A DNA stretch of 64,000 nucleotides. It comes from Comamonadaceae bacterium (GTDB taxonomy: Bacteria; Pseudomonadota; Gammaproteobacteria; Burkholderiales; Rhodocyclaceae). The position numbers were made by a program, and so were the translations under genes. Position 1 is the first letter of the stretch. Every line of letters starts with the position of its first letter. This document shows positions 24,610-36,129 of this stretch, piece by piece. The stretch spans positions 1 to 64,000 of the forward strand of contig JANLJE010000026.1 in the NCBI GenBank assembly GCA_029255645.1. The letters are read 5' to 3'. A model generated the notes under the pieces. It was not told the origin of the DNA, did not search any database, and saw nothing but the letters and a program-made list of their open reading frames with translations.

Positions 24610-25872
24610 ATGACCGCACCTGCCTGGCTTGCCCCCCTGCTGACCCGCAAGATGCTGATCTGCATTTTTACGGGCTTTGCCTCCGGCCTGCCCCTGTATC
24701 TGCTCATCAATCTGGTCCCCGCCTGGCTGCGCAGCGAAGGAGTGGATCTGAAAACCATCGGTTTCTTTGCCCTGATCCAGTTTCCCTTCACCTGGAAATT
24801 CATCTGGGCGCCCTTCCTGGATCGTTTCATCCTTCCCCTGGGGCGGCGGCGCGGCTGGATGCTGCTGACCCAGGTCGGGCTGCTGTTTTCCATCGGCACC
24901 TTGGGAGGCTTCGACCCCCGCAAGGAAATCCTGCTGATTTCGGGCCTTGCGGCCCTGCTGGCCTTCCTCTCCGCCACCCAGGACATCGCCCTGGACGCCT
25001 TCCGGCGGGAAATCCTGTCGGAAGCAGAACTCGGCCTGGGCAGCTCCGTCCATGTGAATGCCTATCGGGTGGCCGGTCTGGTCCCCGGCTCCTTGTCCCT
25101 GATCCTGGCCGACAGCCTGCCCTGGAATCAGGTGTTCTGGATCACCGCCCTGTTCATGATTCCCGGCATGATCATGGCGATCCTGGTCAAGGAGCCCGAG
25201 ATACTGACCCCCCCCAAGACTTTGCGGGAAGCCTGCATCGAACCTTTCAACGAATTCATCGGCCGCCAGGGCGTTCAGGGCGCCCTGCTGGTGCTCTCCT
25301 TCCTGTTCCTCTACAAGCTCGGAGACTCCCTGGCCACCGCCCTGTCCACCCCCTTCTACCTCGACATGGGCTACTCCAAGACCGATATCGGCCTGATCGC
25401 CAAACATGCGGGACTCTGGCCTGCCGTCATCGGCGGCATGATCGGCGGCCTGTGGATGGTGAAGATCGGTATCAACCGGGCCCTGTGGATATTTGGCCTG
25501 GTGCAGATGGTCACCATCCTGGGCTTTGCCTGGCTGGCCTGGCTGGGCCCCCAGCCAGAAATTCTCGGCTTCAACCGCGGGGCCCTGGCCGCCGTGATTT
25601 CTGCCGAATACCTGGGCGTGGGCCTGGGCACCGCGGCCTTCACCGCCTTCATCGCCCGCTCCACCCATCCGGCCTACACGGCCACCCAGTTTGCCCTGTT
25701 CACCAGCCTGACGGCCGTACCCCGTACCGTCATCAATGCCTTTGCCGGCGTACTGGTGGAAAACCTGGGCTGGGTCGGCTTCTACATGCTATGCACGGCC
25801 CTGGCCGTGCCCGGCATGCTGCTGCTCATCAAAGTGGCGCCCTGGAATGCGGCCCGGGGCGAAAACGTCTAA
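24610..25872 (+). CDS. ampG: AmpG-family muropeptide MFS transporter
   Basis: TGFASGLPLYLLINLVPAWLRSEGVDLKTIGFFALIQFPFTWKFIWAPFLDRF. Confidence 0.88.
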   Translation: MTAPAWLAPLLTRKMLICIFTGFASGLPLYLLINLVPAWLRSEGVDLKTIGFFALIQFPFTWKFIWAPFLDRFILPLGRRRGWMLLTQVGLLFSIGTLGGFDPRKEILLISGLAALLAFLSATQDIALDAFRREILSEAELGLGSSVHVNAYRVAGLVPGSLSLILADSLPWNQVFWITALFMIPGMIMAILVKEPEILTPPKTLREACIEPFNEFIGRQGVQGALLVLSFLFLYKLGDSLATALSTPFYLDMGYSKTDIGLIAKHAGLWPAVIGGMIGGLWMVKIGINRALWIFGLVQMVTILGFAWLAWLGPQPEILGFNRGALAAVISAEYLGVGLGTAAFTAFIARSTHPAYTATQFALFTSLTAVPRTVINAFAGVLVENLGWVGFYMLCTALAVPGMLLLIKVAPWNAARGENV

Positions 25873-26195
25873 ACCTGCTGGCGCCGCAGGCGGCGTCGAT
25901 CCAGCCACCAGGCATAAACCGGAAGCAACAAGGTCGAGCCCGGCAAGAGGAGCAGCATGAAGTAGGGGGATAAACGGGAAAAGCAGCGCAGATGCTCCAG
26001 CAACAGCTGCTTTTCTTCGTTCGACCAGGCGCCGCCATTCCTGGTCTTCATCAGCAGGGGCATGAAACCCTTGAGGGATGCCAGTTCAGCCATGGCATGA
26101 CGGACCTCACTGCGCTGCGCCGCCAGCAACTGACGCCACCAGGAAGGCAGGCGGGCTGCCGTGACGACAAGCGGATCAAGGGATGCGGCCCGCAT
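25869..26195 (-). CDS. hypothetical protein with LETM1-like C-terminal hydrophobic segment
   Basis: LSPYFMLLLLPGSTLLLPVYAWWLDRRR; overlaps ampG 3' end. Confidence 0.5.
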   Translation of the reverse strand: MRAASLDPLVVTAARLPSWWRQLLAAQRSEVRHAMAELASLKGFMPLLMKTRNGGAWSNEEKQLLLEHLRCFSRLSPYFMLLLLPGSTLLLPVYAWWLDRRRLRRQQV

Positions 26196-26198
26196 GAT

Positions 26199-26489
26199 CT
26201 AGCGGGAGAACAAGCGGCGCCGCAAAGAACGCCAGGTCTGCCAGGCGATCAAGCCGCGCCGGCCCCAACGCCAGAAGCGGCGGGGTTTGAGCAGGACCAG
26301 CAAGGCAGCCACGCCGCCCACCACTTGCGGATGGCGGCGCACCCAGCCGGCTCCCTGCTGCACCCGGTCTGCGAGCGCACAGAGACTCTGCAAGCCGGCA
26401 CTATCGAGCGCCACGGCCTGCCGCTGGGCAGCACAACGGGCCCGCAGGACGCCCCGCTGCTCTCTGAGTTCAAGCAGACGGGGATTCAT
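26199..26489 (-). CDS. YqjK-like protein
   Basis: MNPRLLELREQRGVLRARCAAQR...; downstream of yqjD/yqjE-like genes. Confidence 0.6.
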   Translation of the reverse strand: MNPRLLELREQRGVLRARCAAQRQAVALDSAGLQSLCALADRVQQGAGWVRRHPQVVGGVAALLVLLKPRRFWRWGRRGLIAWQTWRSLRRRLFSR

Positions 26490-26871
26490 CCTGCCCCCGC
26501 TTCTTCAGGCTGGCGACATCCGCCTCCAGTTCCGCCAGACTGGCCTTGAACAGACCGGAGCCCCGCTCCAGCCCGGACAGGCTGCGCCGGGCAAAGACAA
26601 CCGCGGCAGACAGGAACACCAGACAGGCGAGGCCCAGCACCACCAGGCGCTGCTCCCAGAACAGCAAGGCCAGGAAAGCCACCAGCAATACCACCCCGAT
26701 GATCAGGCAGGCCAGCGCCAGAATGCTGTGGACGAGCCCCCCGACCAGGCGGAGCTTTTCCTCTTCCACCTCATTGGCAAGCAGAGCCAGACGGGTACGG
26801 CCGATATCGACCACATCCCCCAGCAGGCTGCGCAGGGAGGCGAATACGCCAGGGGAGGTGTTCTCCGTCAT
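26470..26871 (-). CDS. YqjE / phage-holin-family membrane protein
   Basis: LRSLLGDVVDIGRTRLALLANEVEEEKLRL with two hydrophobic helices. Confidence 0.75.
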   Translation of the reverse strand: MTENTSPGVFASLRSLLGDVVDIGRTRLALLANEVEEEKLRLVGGLVHSILALACLIIGVVLLVAFLALLFWEQRLVVLGLACLVFLSAAVVFARRSLSGLERGSGLFKASLAELEADVASLKKRGQDESPSA

Positions 26872-26874
26872 GGA

Positions 26875-27207
26875 TCAGCGACGACCGATCAGGACACCCA
26901 GGGCCAGGCCGACGACAGCGGCCACACCCACGGCCTTCCAGGGCTGGTCATGCACGAAGTCATCCGTGGCACGGGCACAGGCCTTGGTCTTGTCCACCAG
27001 GGCGGCCTCGGCATCTTCCAGGCGAACCTTGGCGTCCTTCAGGCGGGCTTCGATCTTGCTGCGGATGTTGGCCATCTTTTCACCCGCAACATCGGCGGTG
27101 CTCTTCAGAATTTCCTCGGCGTCAGCGATCACGACCTTCATGTCGGAGACCAGCTTTTCCTTGGTGGCCAGCGCTACGGTATTGGTTTGGGACATGGCGA
27201 ACCTCAT
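26875..27207 (-). CDS. DUF883 (ElaB/YqjD) family protein
   Basis: KEKLVSDMKVVIADAEEILKSTADVAGEKMANIRSKIEARL...DDFVHDQPWKAVGVAAVVGLALGVLIGRR. Confidence 0.9.
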   Translation of the reverse strand: MRFAMSQTNTVALATKEKLVSDMKVVIADAEEILKSTADVAGEKMANIRSKIEARLKDAKVRLEDAEAALVDKTKACARATDDFVHDQPWKAVGVAAVVGLALGVLIGRR

Positions 27208-27251
27208 CTATATGAATGGTGTTTGAAAACAGCTACAGATTAGCGTGTTAA

Positions 27252-27299
27252 AGACGGCAAGGCAATGAGACGGCAAGGCAATGAGACGGCAAGGCAATG
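27252..27299. repeat. 16-bp tandem repeat x3 (agacggcaaggcaatg)
   Basis: Three perfect consecutive units, 12 bp beyond the exoIII stop codon. Confidence 0.97.
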
Positions 27300-27311
27300 C
27301 AGGGCGGGACG

Positions 27312-28082
27312 TCAGAACTCATAATCGATGCACAGCGGCGCGTGATCGGAAAACTTCTGTCCCTTGTACACCTGGGCATACCGGGCGCTCGCAGCGGCCT
27401 CCGGTGTTGCCACCTGCAGGTCGATCCGCCAGCCGACATTTTTGGCATAGGCCTGGCCGCGATGGCTCCACCAGGTATACCCCTCTTCGCCGGCCTCTGG
27501 ATACAAGGCTCGATAGACATCCACCCAGCCACTGGCATAAAGCCGGGTCAGCCACTCCCGCTCCTCAGGCAGGAATCCGGAATGTTTCAGATTGCCCTTC
27601 CAGTTCTTCAGGTCGATCGGACAGTGGGCGATGTTCCAGTCACCACAGATGATGAATTGCCGCCCCTCCTGGCGCAGGGCATCCATCACCGTCATGAATT
27701 CTTCCAGGAAGGCGAATTTGGCCGCCTGGCGCTCCGGAGAAGATGAACCGGAAGGCACATAGAGGGAAACCACCGATAAGCCACCCAGATCGGCCCGGAT
27801 GAAACGCCCCTCCGCATCGAAGCCGGGATGCCCGATGCCTTCGGTAACCCGGTCGGGCGGGCGTCGGCTATAGATGCCGACACCGGAATACCCCTTTTTG
27901 TCGGCGTAATGAAAAAAGCCCTGGTAGCCCGCCGGGCTTCGCATGGCGTCGGCAAGATCGCCGGCCTGGGCCTTGAGTTCCTGCACACAGACCACGTCGG
28001 CGCCCGAAGTCTGCATCCAGTCAAAGAAACCCTTGTCCGCGGCGGAGCGGATGCCATTGAGGTTCATGGTGACGATTCGCAT
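27312..28082 (-). CDS. xth: exodeoxyribonuclease III family
   Basis: MRIVTMNLNGIRSAADKGFFDWMQTSGADVVCVQELKAQ...GDWNIAH...FSDHAPLCIDYEF. Confidence 0.93.
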   Translation of the reverse strand: MRIVTMNLNGIRSAADKGFFDWMQTSGADVVCVQELKAQAGDLADAMRSPAGYQGFFHYADKKGYSGVGIYSRRPPDRVTEGIGHPGFDAEGRFIRADLGGLSVVSLYVPSGSSSPERQAAKFAFLEEFMTVMDALRQEGRQFIICGDWNIAHCPIDLKNWKGNLKHSGFLPEEREWLTRLYASGWVDVYRALYPEAGEEGYTWWSHRGQAYAKNVGWRIDLQVATPEAAASARYAQVYKGQKFSDHAPLCIDYEF

Positions 28083-28291
28083 GAGAAGTGGAATGAGGCT
28101 GCCTTGGCCTGGGTGCATGAAAAAAGCAAAGCATACCCCGCCCGGCCCCGGCCCGGCAAAACCGGCGGACAGTTTTGTCCTGCCGGAACCGGACATTTGC
28201 CATGACATGCTGCACCAATGTCGTTGAGCCCCGGCGGGATGATGCGTAGTAACATATGCGCTTGCCAAAACAGATTGGATTTAGCCGGACC

Positions 28292-28936
28292 ATGGATTTT
28301 CGTCAGGAATTCATCGAATTCGCCGTTGGCCGCCAGGTTTTGCGCTTTGGCGAATTCAAGACCAAGGCGGGGCGGCTCTCCCCCTATTTTTTCAATGCCG
28401 GCTTGTTCAATGACGGCGCATCCATGCTCAGACTGAGTCAGTTCTATGTCAAATCCATACAGGCCGGTGGACTCCCGTTCGACATGCTGTTCGGCCCCGC
28501 CTACAAGGGTATCCCGCTGGTCACCGGCGTGGCCATGGCCATGGCCATGGCGGGGCGCAACCTGCCGTTTGCCTACAATCGCAAGGAAGCCAAGGATCAT
28601 GGTGAGGGCGGCACCCTGGTCGGCGCGCCGCTACAGGGCAAAGTCCTGATCGTGGACGATGTCATCTCCGCCGGCACTTCAGTACGGGAATCGGTGGAAC
28701 TGATCCGCGCCGCCGGCGCCCAGGTGGCCGGGGTGGCCATCGCCCTGGACCGGATGGAACTCGGCCTGGGCCAACTCTCGGCCGTACAGGAAGTGGAACG
28801 CGACTACGGCTTGCCGGTGCTGGCGGTGGCCAACCTTGAACATCTGATGGGGTATCTGCAAGGACACCCCGAACTTGCCGCCCACCGCGAGGCCGTCGCG
28901 GCCTACCGGAGCCAGTATGGCGTTACCCAGCACTAA
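28292..28936 (+). CDS. pyrE: orotate phosphoribosyltransferase
   Basis: MDFRQEFIEFAVGRQVLRFGEFKTKAGRLSPYFFNAGLF; VLIVDDVISAGTSVRES. Confidence 0.97.
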   Translation: MDFRQEFIEFAVGRQVLRFGEFKTKAGRLSPYFFNAGLFNDGASMLRLSQFYVKSIQAGGLPFDMLFGPAYKGIPLVTGVAMAMAMAGRNLPFAYNRKEAKDHGEGGTLVGAPLQGKVLIVDDVISAGTSVRESVELIRAAGAQVAGVAIALDRMELGLGQLSAVQEVERDYGLPVLAVANLEHLMGYLQGHPELAAHREAVAAYRSQYGVTQH

Positions 28937-29570
28937 GCGGCGTATCCCGCTATCCGCCCTGCTGCTGGCGGGTCTGGCGGTGCCGGCATATGCCCAACCT
29001 GAGGCCAGCACGGCACGTGGCTCCTTTTTCTGCTGCACGGATGCCTCGGGCCACCGTGTCTGCGGTGATCTCCTGCCGCCTCAATGCAACGGCCTGGCTT
29101 ACAAGGTCTACAGCCACCAGGGCATGCTGACGAGGGAGGTGGGGCCGCCGCTCACGCCGGCAGAAAAGGCGGCCCAGGCGGAAGCTGCGCGCCAGGAAAA
29201 GTTGAAGGAAGCTCAAGCCCGCGAACAAAGACGCAAGGATCAGGCCCTGCTGGAGACCTATTCCAGCCTGGAAGACCTGGACCGCATGCAGGCCCGGGCG
29301 GAAGCAGACGTCAAGGCCGCCATCGCCAACGCCGAAGAACGGATTGCCGAGGCCAGAAAACGGCGCAAGAAGTTCGAAAATGAAGCCGAGTTCTATCCCA
29401 ACCGCGCCTTGCCTCCCGAAGTCGCGAAGGGCCTCCGGGACGAGGATACGGAAATCCGGACTCAGACCGAATTGATCAATGCCAAAAAGCGGGAGCTGGA
29501 ATTGATCAAGTCCAGATACAGCGAAGACCGGCGCCGTTATATCGACCTTTCCCGTCGTCCGCGTCGCTAG
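28917..29570 (+). CDS. hypothetical exported protein (DUF4124-like N-terminus, coiled-coil)
   Basis: Signal peptide MALPSTKRRIPLSALLLAGLAVPAYA then FFCCTDASGHRVCGDLLPPQC and long Glu/Lys coiled coil. Confidence 0.65.
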   Translation: MALPSTKRRIPLSALLLAGLAVPAYAQPEASTARGSFFCCTDASGHRVCGDLLPPQCNGLAYKVYSHQGMLTREVGPPLTPAEKAAQAEAARQEKLKEAQAREQRRKDQALLETYSSLEDLDRMQARAEADVKAAIANAEERIAEARKRRKKFENEAEFYPNRALPPEVAKGLRDEDTEIRTQTELINAKKRELELIKSRYSEDRRRYIDLSRRPRR

Positions 29571-29604
29571 ACCGGGCGGCCCGGCCCGGCCTCGGCCCTC
29601 TTTC

Positions 29605-31077
29605 TCACCCAGCCAGTTTCTGGCGCAACAACTCATTCACCTGCTGCGGATTGGCCTTGCCCTTGGCCGCTTTCATGACCTGCCCTACCAGGGCATTGAA
29701 GGCTTTTTCCTTGCCCGCCTTGAACTCGGCCACATTGGCGGCATTGGCGGCCAGCACTTCGTCCACCAGCTTCTCGATGGCGCCGGTGTCGGTAATCTGC
29801 TTCAGGCCCTGCTTTTCGATGATCTCGTCGGCACTGCTTCCCTCGCCTGCCCAGAGGGCCTCGAACACTTTCTTGGCAATGGCGTTGGAAAGGGTGTTGT
29901 CGGTGATCCGGGCCACCAGCCCGCCCAACTGGGCCGCAGTCACCGGTGACTGGGTGATTTCAAGGCCTTCCTTGTTGAGGCGGGCGGCCAGGTCCACCAT
30001 CACCCAGTTGGCACAAGGCTTGGCGCCGGGTTTGCCCGCAACGGCAACTGCGGCTTCAAAATAAGCCGCTGTTTCCAGGGCCGCCGTCAGGGTGGTGGCA
30101 TCGTAGGCAGACAGACCGTAGTCGGCGATGAAGCGCTGTTTCCTGGCTTCCGGCAGTTCGGGCAAGGCGGCCTTGGTGCGGGCGATCCACTCCGGCGAAA
30201 TGACCAGGGGCAGCAGGTCGGGATCGGGGAAGTAGCGGTAATCGTGCGCATCTTCCTTGGTGCGCATGGACCGGGTTTCGCCCGTCGCGGGATCAAACAG
30301 CACCGTGGCCTGCTGAATGGTCCCGCCTTCTTCCAGGGTCTCGATCTGCCAGCGAATCTCATACTCGATGGCTTCCTTCAGGAAACGGAAGGAGTTGAGA
30401 TTCTTGATCTCCCGGCGGGTGCCGAAGGGAGTGCCCGGCCGATGCACGGATACATTGGCGTCGCAGCGGAAGGAGCCTTCCTGCATGTTGCCGTCGCAGA
30501 TCCCGATCCAGCGCACCAGGGCGTGCAGGGCCCTGGCGTAGGCTACGGCTTCGTCGGAGGAGCGCATGTCCGGCTCGGTGACGATTTCCAGGAGCGGCGT
30601 GCCGGCCCGGTTCAGGTCGATGCCGGTCTTGCCGTGGAAATCCTCGTGCAGGGATTTGCCCGCATCCTCTTCCAGGTGGGCCCGGGTCAGCTGGACGCGC
30701 TTTTCGTAAGCCTTGTCGCCCTGACCCACGGCAATGGCCACATGCCCCCCCTGCACGACCGGCAGCTCGAACTGGCTGATCTGGTAGCCCTTGGGCAGGT
30801 CCGGATAAAAGTAGTTCTTGCGGGCGAACACCGATTTCCCGGCCACCTGGGCATCCACCGCCAGACCGAACCGGATGGCGCATTCCACGGCTCCCTTGTT
30901 CAAGACCGGCAGCACGCCGGGCAGAGCCAGGTCCACCGGGGAGGCCTGGGTATTGGGGGCGGCGCCAAAGGCGGTGGAGGCACCGGAAAAAATCTTGGAT
31001 GCCGTCGCCAACTGCACGTGGGTCTCGAGACCGATGACAACTTCCCACTGATTCATCTTCATTCCCGTCAGAAACAA
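29605..31077 (-). CDS. gatB: Asp-tRNA(Asn)/Glu-tRNA(Gln) amidotransferase subunit B
   Basis: [28 protein letters not shown]...[12 protein letters not shown]. Confidence 0.97.
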   Translation of the reverse strand: MFLTGMKMNQWEVVIGLETHVQLATASKIFSGASTAFGAAPNTQASPVDLALPGVLPVLNKGAVECAIRFGLAVDAQVAGKSVFARKNYFYPDLPKGYQISQFELPVVQGGHVAIAVGQGDKAYEKRVQLTRAHLEEDAGKSLHEDFHGKTGIDLNRAGTPLLEIVTEPDMRSSDEAVAYARALHALVRWIGICDGNMQEGSFRCDANVSVHRPGTPFGTRREIKNLNSFRFLKEAIEYEIRWQIETLEEGGTIQQATVLFDPATGETRSMRTKEDAHDYRYFPDPDLLPLVISPEWIARTKAALPELPEARKQRFIADYGLSAYDATTLTAALETAAYFEAAVAVAGKPGAKPCANWVMVDLAARLNKEGLEITQSPVTAAQLGGLVARITDNTLSNAIAKKVFEALWAGEGSSADEIIEKQGLKQITDTGAIEKLVDEVLAANAANVAEFKAGKEKAFNALVGQVMKAAKGKANPQQVNELLRQKLAG

Positions 31078-31586
31078 TGACCGCTCTTGGCTTCCACCAT
31101 GATCGGCCAGAGATAATCGAAAGCCTGGCCCTCACAGGAGGCCGGACAATTACTGAAAGCGATGGTCACTCGCGGGCCTTGCTCCCACATGCGGACGGAA
31201 CAGCCCGAGCCATCCCGGGTTTCCAGCAGCACATTCGGCAAGGTAGCCACCTGCTTGAACTTGGCCAGATTGAACCGGCAGGCGCCGTGCCTGGGAATAT
31301 CCACCCGCGCATCAAAGGTCTTCACTTCTGCATTTTTCACCAGCAGATTGAGGCTGGTGCGCGTCCCCACCGCATCCCGGTGGGTGCATCTGGAGCGCAC
31401 ATTCAAGGGCCGCGTAGGCTGAGGCAGGATCGTGCGCCCCTTGAGATATTTCAGGGGCTGGGACTCCATCTTCCGCGCTTCTGCCGGCACCTCTTCCTTG
31501 ACAGCCTCCGGCTTCTGCTCCGGCGGGACCTGGGCGCAAGCGCCCAGAAACAGCAGGGATGACAGCAAATAACGTTGCAAATTCAA
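31068..31586 (-). CDS. hypothetical lipoprotein between gatA and gatB
   Basis: [24 protein letters not shown] lipobox; overlaps gatB start. Confidence 0.6.
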   Translation of the reverse strand: MNLQRYLLSSLLFLGACAQVPPEQKPEAVKEEVPAEARKMESQPLKYLKGRTILPQPTRPLNVRSRCTHRDAVGTRTSLNLLVKNAEVKTFDARVDIPRHGACRFNLAKFKQVATLPNVLLETRDGSGCSVRMWEQGPRVTIAFSNCPASCEGQAFDYLWPIMVEAKSGHCF

Positions 31587-31589
31587 GGC

Positions 31590-33050
31590 TTACTCCAAAC
31601 CGGCCGGTGTACGGCGGTGCCAGTCGCTGGCCTGCTGGTAAGCATGGGCCACATTGAGCAGGCGCGCCTCATCAAAATAATTGCCGATCAACTGCATGCC
31701 GATGGGCAAGCCCTGATCATCGAAACCGCAAGGCAGGGACATGCCAGGCAGGCCCGCCAGGTTCACCGCAATGGTGTAAATGTCGGAAAGATACATCTGC
31801 ACCGGATCAGCGGCCTTCTCACCCTGCTTGAAGGCCGTGGAAGGGCTGGTGGGGCCGAGGATCACGTCGCACTGCCTGAAGGCGGCGACGAAGTCGTCGG
31901 CGATCAGGCGGCGGATGCGCTGGGCCTGCAGATAGTAGGCGTCGTAGTAGCCATGGGAGAGCACATAGGTGCCGATCAGGATTCGACGCTTCACCTCGGC
32001 GCCGAAACCCTGGGCCCGGGTCTTGCAGTACATGTCGCTCAGGTCGCGGTATTCAGGGGCCCGGTAGCCGTAACGCACCCCATCGAAACGGGAGAGGTTG
32101 GAACTTGCCTCGGCCGGAGCAATCACGTAGTAGGCCGGCACCGACAAATGGGAGTTGGGCAGGCTCACCTCCACCAGCTCGGCACCCAGGCGCTTGTACT
32201 CGTCGATGGCGGCCTGGACGGCGGCCATCACCCCGGCTGCGCAACCTTCGCCGAAAAATTCCCTGGGCAGGCCGATCTTCAGTCCCTGCAAGGGCTGTCC
32301 CAGACAGCGGCAGTAATCCTCGGAGGGACGCTCGAGACTGGTGGAATCCTTGTCGTCGAAACCGGCCATGGCGTTGAGCAGCAAGGCGCAGTCGGCAGCG
32401 GAGCGGGCCATGGGGCCGGCCTGGTCGAGGGAAGAGGCAAAAGCGATCATGCCATAGCGGGATACCACCCCGTAGGTGGGCTTCAGGCCGGTCAGGTTGC
32501 AGAGCGCGGCCGGCTGGCGGATCGAACCGCCCGTGTCGGTGCCGGTGGCCACGGGCGCCAGGGCCGCCGCCACGGCGGCGGCGGAGCCGCCGGAAGATCC
32601 GCCGGGCACCCGGGTCTTGTCCCAGGGGTTTTGCACCGGGCCGAACCAGGAAGTCTCGTTGGAGGAGCCCATGGCGAATTCGTCCATGTTCGCCTTGCCC
32701 AGGGAGACCATGCCGGCTTCCCGCTCCAGCCTTGTGATCACGGTGGCGTCGTAGGGAGAAATGAAGTTCTCCAGCATCTTCGAGCCGCAGGTCGTGCGCC
32801 AGCCTTCGGCACAGAAAATGTCCTTCTGGGCAATCGGAATGCCGGTGAGCGGCCCGGCCTGACCGGCGGCGATACGGGCATCGGCAAGCCGGGCCGCCGC
32901 CAGGCTGCGTTCCGGGTCGGTGGTGATGAAGGCGTTCAGCTCGGGATTGAGCCGGGCAATCCGGTCCAGATAGAGCTGGGTCAGTTCGACACTGGAAAGG
33001 GTCTTGGCGGCCAGAGCCGCAGCGAGTTCTTTGAGACTGGCGTGAATCAT
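31590..33050 (-). CDS. gatA: Asp-tRNA(Asn)/Glu-tRNA(Gln) amidotransferase subunit A
   Basis: Amidase signature [34 protein letters not shown]. Confidence 0.97.
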   Translation of the reverse strand: MIHASLKELAAALAAKTLSSVELTQLYLDRIARLNPELNAFITTDPERSLAAARLADARIAAGQAGPLTGIPIAQKDIFCAEGWRTTCGSKMLENFISPYDATVITRLEREAGMVSLGKANMDEFAMGSSNETSWFGPVQNPWDKTRVPGGSSGGSAAAVAAALAPVATGTDTGGSIRQPAALCNLTGLKPTYGVVSRYGMIAFASSLDQAGPMARSAADCALLLNAMAGFDDKDSTSLERPSEDYCRCLGQPLQGLKIGLPREFFGEGCAAGVMAAVQAAIDEYKRLGAELVEVSLPNSHLSVPAYYVIAPAEASSNLSRFDGVRYGYRAPEYRDLSDMYCKTRAQGFGAEVKRRILIGTYVLSHGYYDAYYLQAQRIRRLIADDFVAAFRQCDVILGPTSPSTAFKQGEKAADPVQMYLSDIYTIAVNLAGLPGMSLPCGFDDQGLPIGMQLIGNYFDEARLLNVAHAYQQASDWHRRTPAGLE

Positions 33051-33096
33051 GACTTAGGGAAAACCCGGAAGGCTCCCGCTCCTCGTTATGCGATGA

Positions 33097-33396
33097 TTAT
33101 TCGATGACTTTGGGAACCAGATACAGCCCCGCCTCGGTTTCCGGCGCGATAGCCTGGAACCTGGCGCGCTGAACCCCGTCCGGGTCCAGGTGGCTTACCC
33201 GGTCTTCACGCAGGCGCTGGCCGACATCCTGGGCGTGGGCCATGGGTTCAACCCCCTGGGTATCGGCTGCCTGCATGGCTTCGATCAGGGAAAAAATTCC
33301 GTTCAGATGTTGACGGGAGGTTTCCGCCTCCGCCTCGCTGACCTCGATACGGGCCAGGTAGGCGATGCGTTGTACCTCGGGAAGGGTCAGCGACAT
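33097..33396 (-). CDS. gatC: Asp-tRNA(Asn)/Glu-tRNA(Gln) amidotransferase subunit C
   Basis: [25 protein letters not shown]. Confidence 0.95.
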   Translation of the reverse strand: MSLTLPEVQRIAYLARIEVSEAEAETSRQHLNGIFSLIEAMQAADTQGVEPMAHAQDVGQRLREDRVSHLDPDGVQRARFQAIAPETEAGLYLVPKVIE

Positions 33397-33506
33397 GACG
33401 CTCTCTCGAAAAAAAACAACAGACAATCAAGACATCACAAGGCTTCTGCAAGGCAGTGCTGCATTGCAAAAAATCTCATGCACCAAAGCATTATAAGGTA
33501 TCATGA

Positions 33507-34589
<1,083 letters not shown>

Positions 34590-34672
34590 GGACGCAAGGA
34601 ATGGCCTGGGCGACTGAGCACGGCGCAGTCCGGGCTCCCATCTTTCACACCGCAAGACGGGACTGACATTTC

Positions 34673-35590
34673 GTGGCCGGACTGGACCACGCTCCCCCTC
34701 CATTCTTCAAGCGCGGACCAGCACCGCTGGCGCTGCTGAGTTTCTACGTCGCCTTCTCGATTGCCCTGTTCGTCCTCGATTTACGTTTTCACGCTCTGGA
34801 CATCCTGCGCCAGGGCATCTCCGTGATCACGGACCCTCTGCAACGTCTGGCCCAGGCGCCGGTACGCATGCTCACCGAGGGCTCCGACTATTTCCTCACC
34901 CTCGAATCCGTACAGGAAAAAAACCGCCGCCTGGAGGCCGCCCAACTGGAGGCGGCCCCGGCGCTGACGCGCCTGGCCGAGCTGGAAGCAGAAAATCAAC
35001 GTCTGCGCCAACTTCTCGGCCTGCAGCCCCGGGAAAAGACGGCGGGACAAGCCGCGCATATCATCTACACGGCCCGTGACCCATTCACCCGTCGGGTTTA
35101 TCTGGACAAGGGTCTACAACAAAACCTGGTGCCCGGTCAGCCGGTAATTGATGAGGCCGGCCTCATCGGCCAGGTCACCCGCGTCTTTCCCCTGAGCGCC
35201 GAAGTCACCCTGATTACCGACAAAGATCAAGCCGTACCGGTGCAGATCCTGCGCACCGGCCTGCGCTCGGTGACTTTCGGACTAGGCAACGGCCAGGTGG
35301 AACTGAAGTACGTCCCTGCCAATGCCGATGTGCAAGTGGGCGACCTCCTGGTTACCTCCGGGCTCGATGGCATTTACATGCCCGGCTTTCCGGTTGCCAA
35401 GGTCGCCCATGTCGAGCGGGACAGTGCCTATGCCTTCGCCCGCATCGTTGCCACCCCCGCCGCGGCGGTGGAAAGCCATACCGTCGTGATGGTCCTTGAC
35501 CCACGCCCCGCCGTACAGCCCCACCCGGACCCGCTGCCGGAAAAACCCCATCTGGGCACGAAGGCGTCAGCATCCCCCCAGGAGCACTGA
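34673..35590 (+). CDS. mreC: rod shape-determining protein MreC
   Basis: Single N-terminal helix, coiled coil, DKDQAVPVQILRTGLRSV; follows mreB. Confidence 0.94.
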   Translation: MAGLDHAPPPFFKRGPAPLALLSFYVAFSIALFVLDLRFHALDILRQGISVITDPLQRLAQAPVRMLTEGSDYFLTLESVQEKNRRLEAAQLEAAPALTRLAELEAENQRLRQLLGLQPREKTAGQAAHIIYTARDPFTRRVYLDKGLQQNLVPGQPVIDEAGLIGQVTRVFPLSAEVTLITDKDQAVPVQILRTGLRSVTFGLGNGQVELKYVPANADVQVGDLLVTSGLDGIYMPGFPVAKVAHVERDSAYAFARIVATPAAAVESHTVVMVLDPRPAVQPHPDPLPEKPHLGTKASASPQEH

Positions 35591-35593
35591 GTC

Positions 35594-36115
35594 ATGCAAA
35601 GCTCCCATAAATCTTCCCGCATCCTGCAAGCCGCCCGGCCCTGGTTCATCGTCTTCAGCCTGTTCATGGCCTTGCTGCTGAACATGCTGCCGACCCGGCA
35701 GTGGCCCGGCATGCCGGACTGGGTGCTGCTGACCCTGTGCTTCTGGCATGTGCGCGAATGGCGCAAGGTCAGCATGGGTTGGGCCTTCACCCTGGGACTG
35801 GCGATGGATGTGGCCGATGGCGCAGCGCTGGGGCAACATGCACTGGCCTATGTGCTGGTGGCCTATGGTGCCACCGCCTTGTCCCGGCGCATGCTCTGGT
35901 TCCCCCTGTCGCTCCAGGCCCTGCATGTGCTGCCCCTGTTGCTGCTGGCCCAGGCCATCCAGTTGCTGATCCGGCTCATGGCAGGGGCTGATTTTCCGGG
36001 CTGGAGCCAATTCCTTTCACCCCTGGTTTCCACCCTGCTCTGGGGCCCCATCAGCCTGTTGCTGCTGGCCCCCCAGTACCAGCCGGTGGAACGGGATGAA
36101 AACCGTCCCATCTGA
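35594..36115 (+). CDS. mreD: rod shape-determining protein MreD
   Basis: Small polytopic protein between mreC and mrdA. Confidence 0.92.
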   Translation: MQSSHKSSRILQAARPWFIVFSLFMALLLNMLPTRQWPGMPDWVLLTLCFWHVREWRKVSMGWAFTLGLAMDVADGAALGQHALAYVLVAYGATALSRRMLWFPLSLQALHVLPLLLLAQAIQLLIRLMAGADFPGWSQFLSPLVSTLLWGPISLLLLAPQYQPVERDENRPI

Positions 36116-36129
36116 ACAGTCGAGGCAAG

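Noticed and set aside
28960-28980. Possible separate small gene overlapping the pyrE 3' end (ORF from 28875)
   Set aside because: The only credible start is 28917 for the exported coiled-coil protein; the upstream extension is just pyrE sequence in another frame
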